The translations under genes were made by a program, and so were the position numbers. A model generated the notes under the pieces. It searched no databases and had not been told where the DNA came from. It saw nothing but the letters and a program-made list of their open reading frames with translations. Of a DNA stretch of 14,814 nucleotides, positions 14,708 through 14,814 are shown in pieces; positions within the stretch are counted from its first letter, which is position 1; each line of letters begins with the position of its first letter. This DNA is from an uncultured Paraprevotella sp. (GTDB taxonomy: Bacteria; Bacteroidota; Bacteroidia; Bacteroidales; Bacteroidaceae). The stretch lies in assembly GCA_900766785.1 (NCBI GenBank), contig CAAFWT010000023.1, positions 1 to 14,814 on the forward strand, written 5' to 3'.

Positions 14708-14814
14708 GCCGATATACTGGACGCACAAGTAGTCTTTTGGTTGCTGTAAAGGGACAGAATATGCCTCAAAATAGCAAATATAGCCATCCACGGTTAGGTT
14801 TATGTCAAGTGAGA

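Larger units (their letters stand above)
14550..14814. other. Gene-free end of the window
   Basis: No open frame with coding character is visible here. Apart from the tandem palindromic repeat (14588-14656) and the 7-bp inverted repeat (14658-14707), the stretch holds a TA run near 14570-14578. On the minus strand there is a poorly spaced promoter-like match (TATATTTGC at 14782-14774, with TTG 23 bases upstream) that points into gene-free DNA. A gene may begin beyond the window. Confidence 0.5.

Noticed and set aside
14774..14808. Minus-strand promoter at the right end
   Set aside because: The -7 match is good, but the TTG is 23 bases away and the promoter would point into DNA without a gene.

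Overview
The window looks like chromosomal DNA from a member of the Bacteroidales, most likely Prevotella or a close relative. Three things point there. Several genes have Bacteroidetes-type promoters (TTTG or TTG, a spacer of about 19-23 bases, then TAnnTTTG). The gene order thrA - phosphoglycerate-mutase-like - thrC is typical of the group. The large secreted protein ends in the short 'YNLQGQR...GGKKVLVK' tail common on Prevotella surface proteins. Clear Shine-Dalgarno sequences are not evident, as expected for this phylum. The genus-level assignment is inference.

Left part (1-3455): a tRNA pair on the minus strand, tRNA-Val(UAC) followed by a tRNA-Arg(ACG) cut by the window edge, has its own consensus promoter. 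Next comes radA (DNA repair and recombination helicase) on the plus strand. Its stop codon overlaps the end of a convergent FAD-dependent dehydrogenase gene. That dehydrogenase gene is in turn divergent from the threonine operon, and the two share a 226-base promoter region.

Middle part (3582-8945): a threonine biosynthesis operon. It encodes bifunctional aspartokinase/homoserine dehydrogenase, a cofactor-independent phosphoglycerate-mutase-like protein and threonine synthase. No conventional homoserine kinase (thrB) is present, and the mutase-like gene sits exactly where one would be expected. Both spacers inside the operon are over 100 bases and contain possible RNA structures just upstream of the next start. 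The operon is followed by a perfect 15-bp inverted repeat.

Right part (8946-14814): two independently transcribed genes for exported proteins. The first encodes a 1169-residue secreted protein. It appears to consist of carbohydrate-binding-like modules, including a duplicated jelly roll, with no recognisable catalytic domain, and it follows a leader of about 200 bases. The second encodes a serpin lipoprotein with an inhibitory-type hinge and a methionine-rich reactive loop. Each gene is followed by a hairpin terminator. Past the serpin there is no convincing gene. That stretch holds a 23-bp tandem repeat built on a 15-bp palindrome and a 7-bp inverted repeat of unknown meaning.

Most of the window is ordinary housekeeping DNA. 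The less ordinary material is the enzyme-free multi-module surface protein, the serpin, the unresolved homoserine kinase step, and the palindromic repeat array. I did not find a complete new defence or mobile system.
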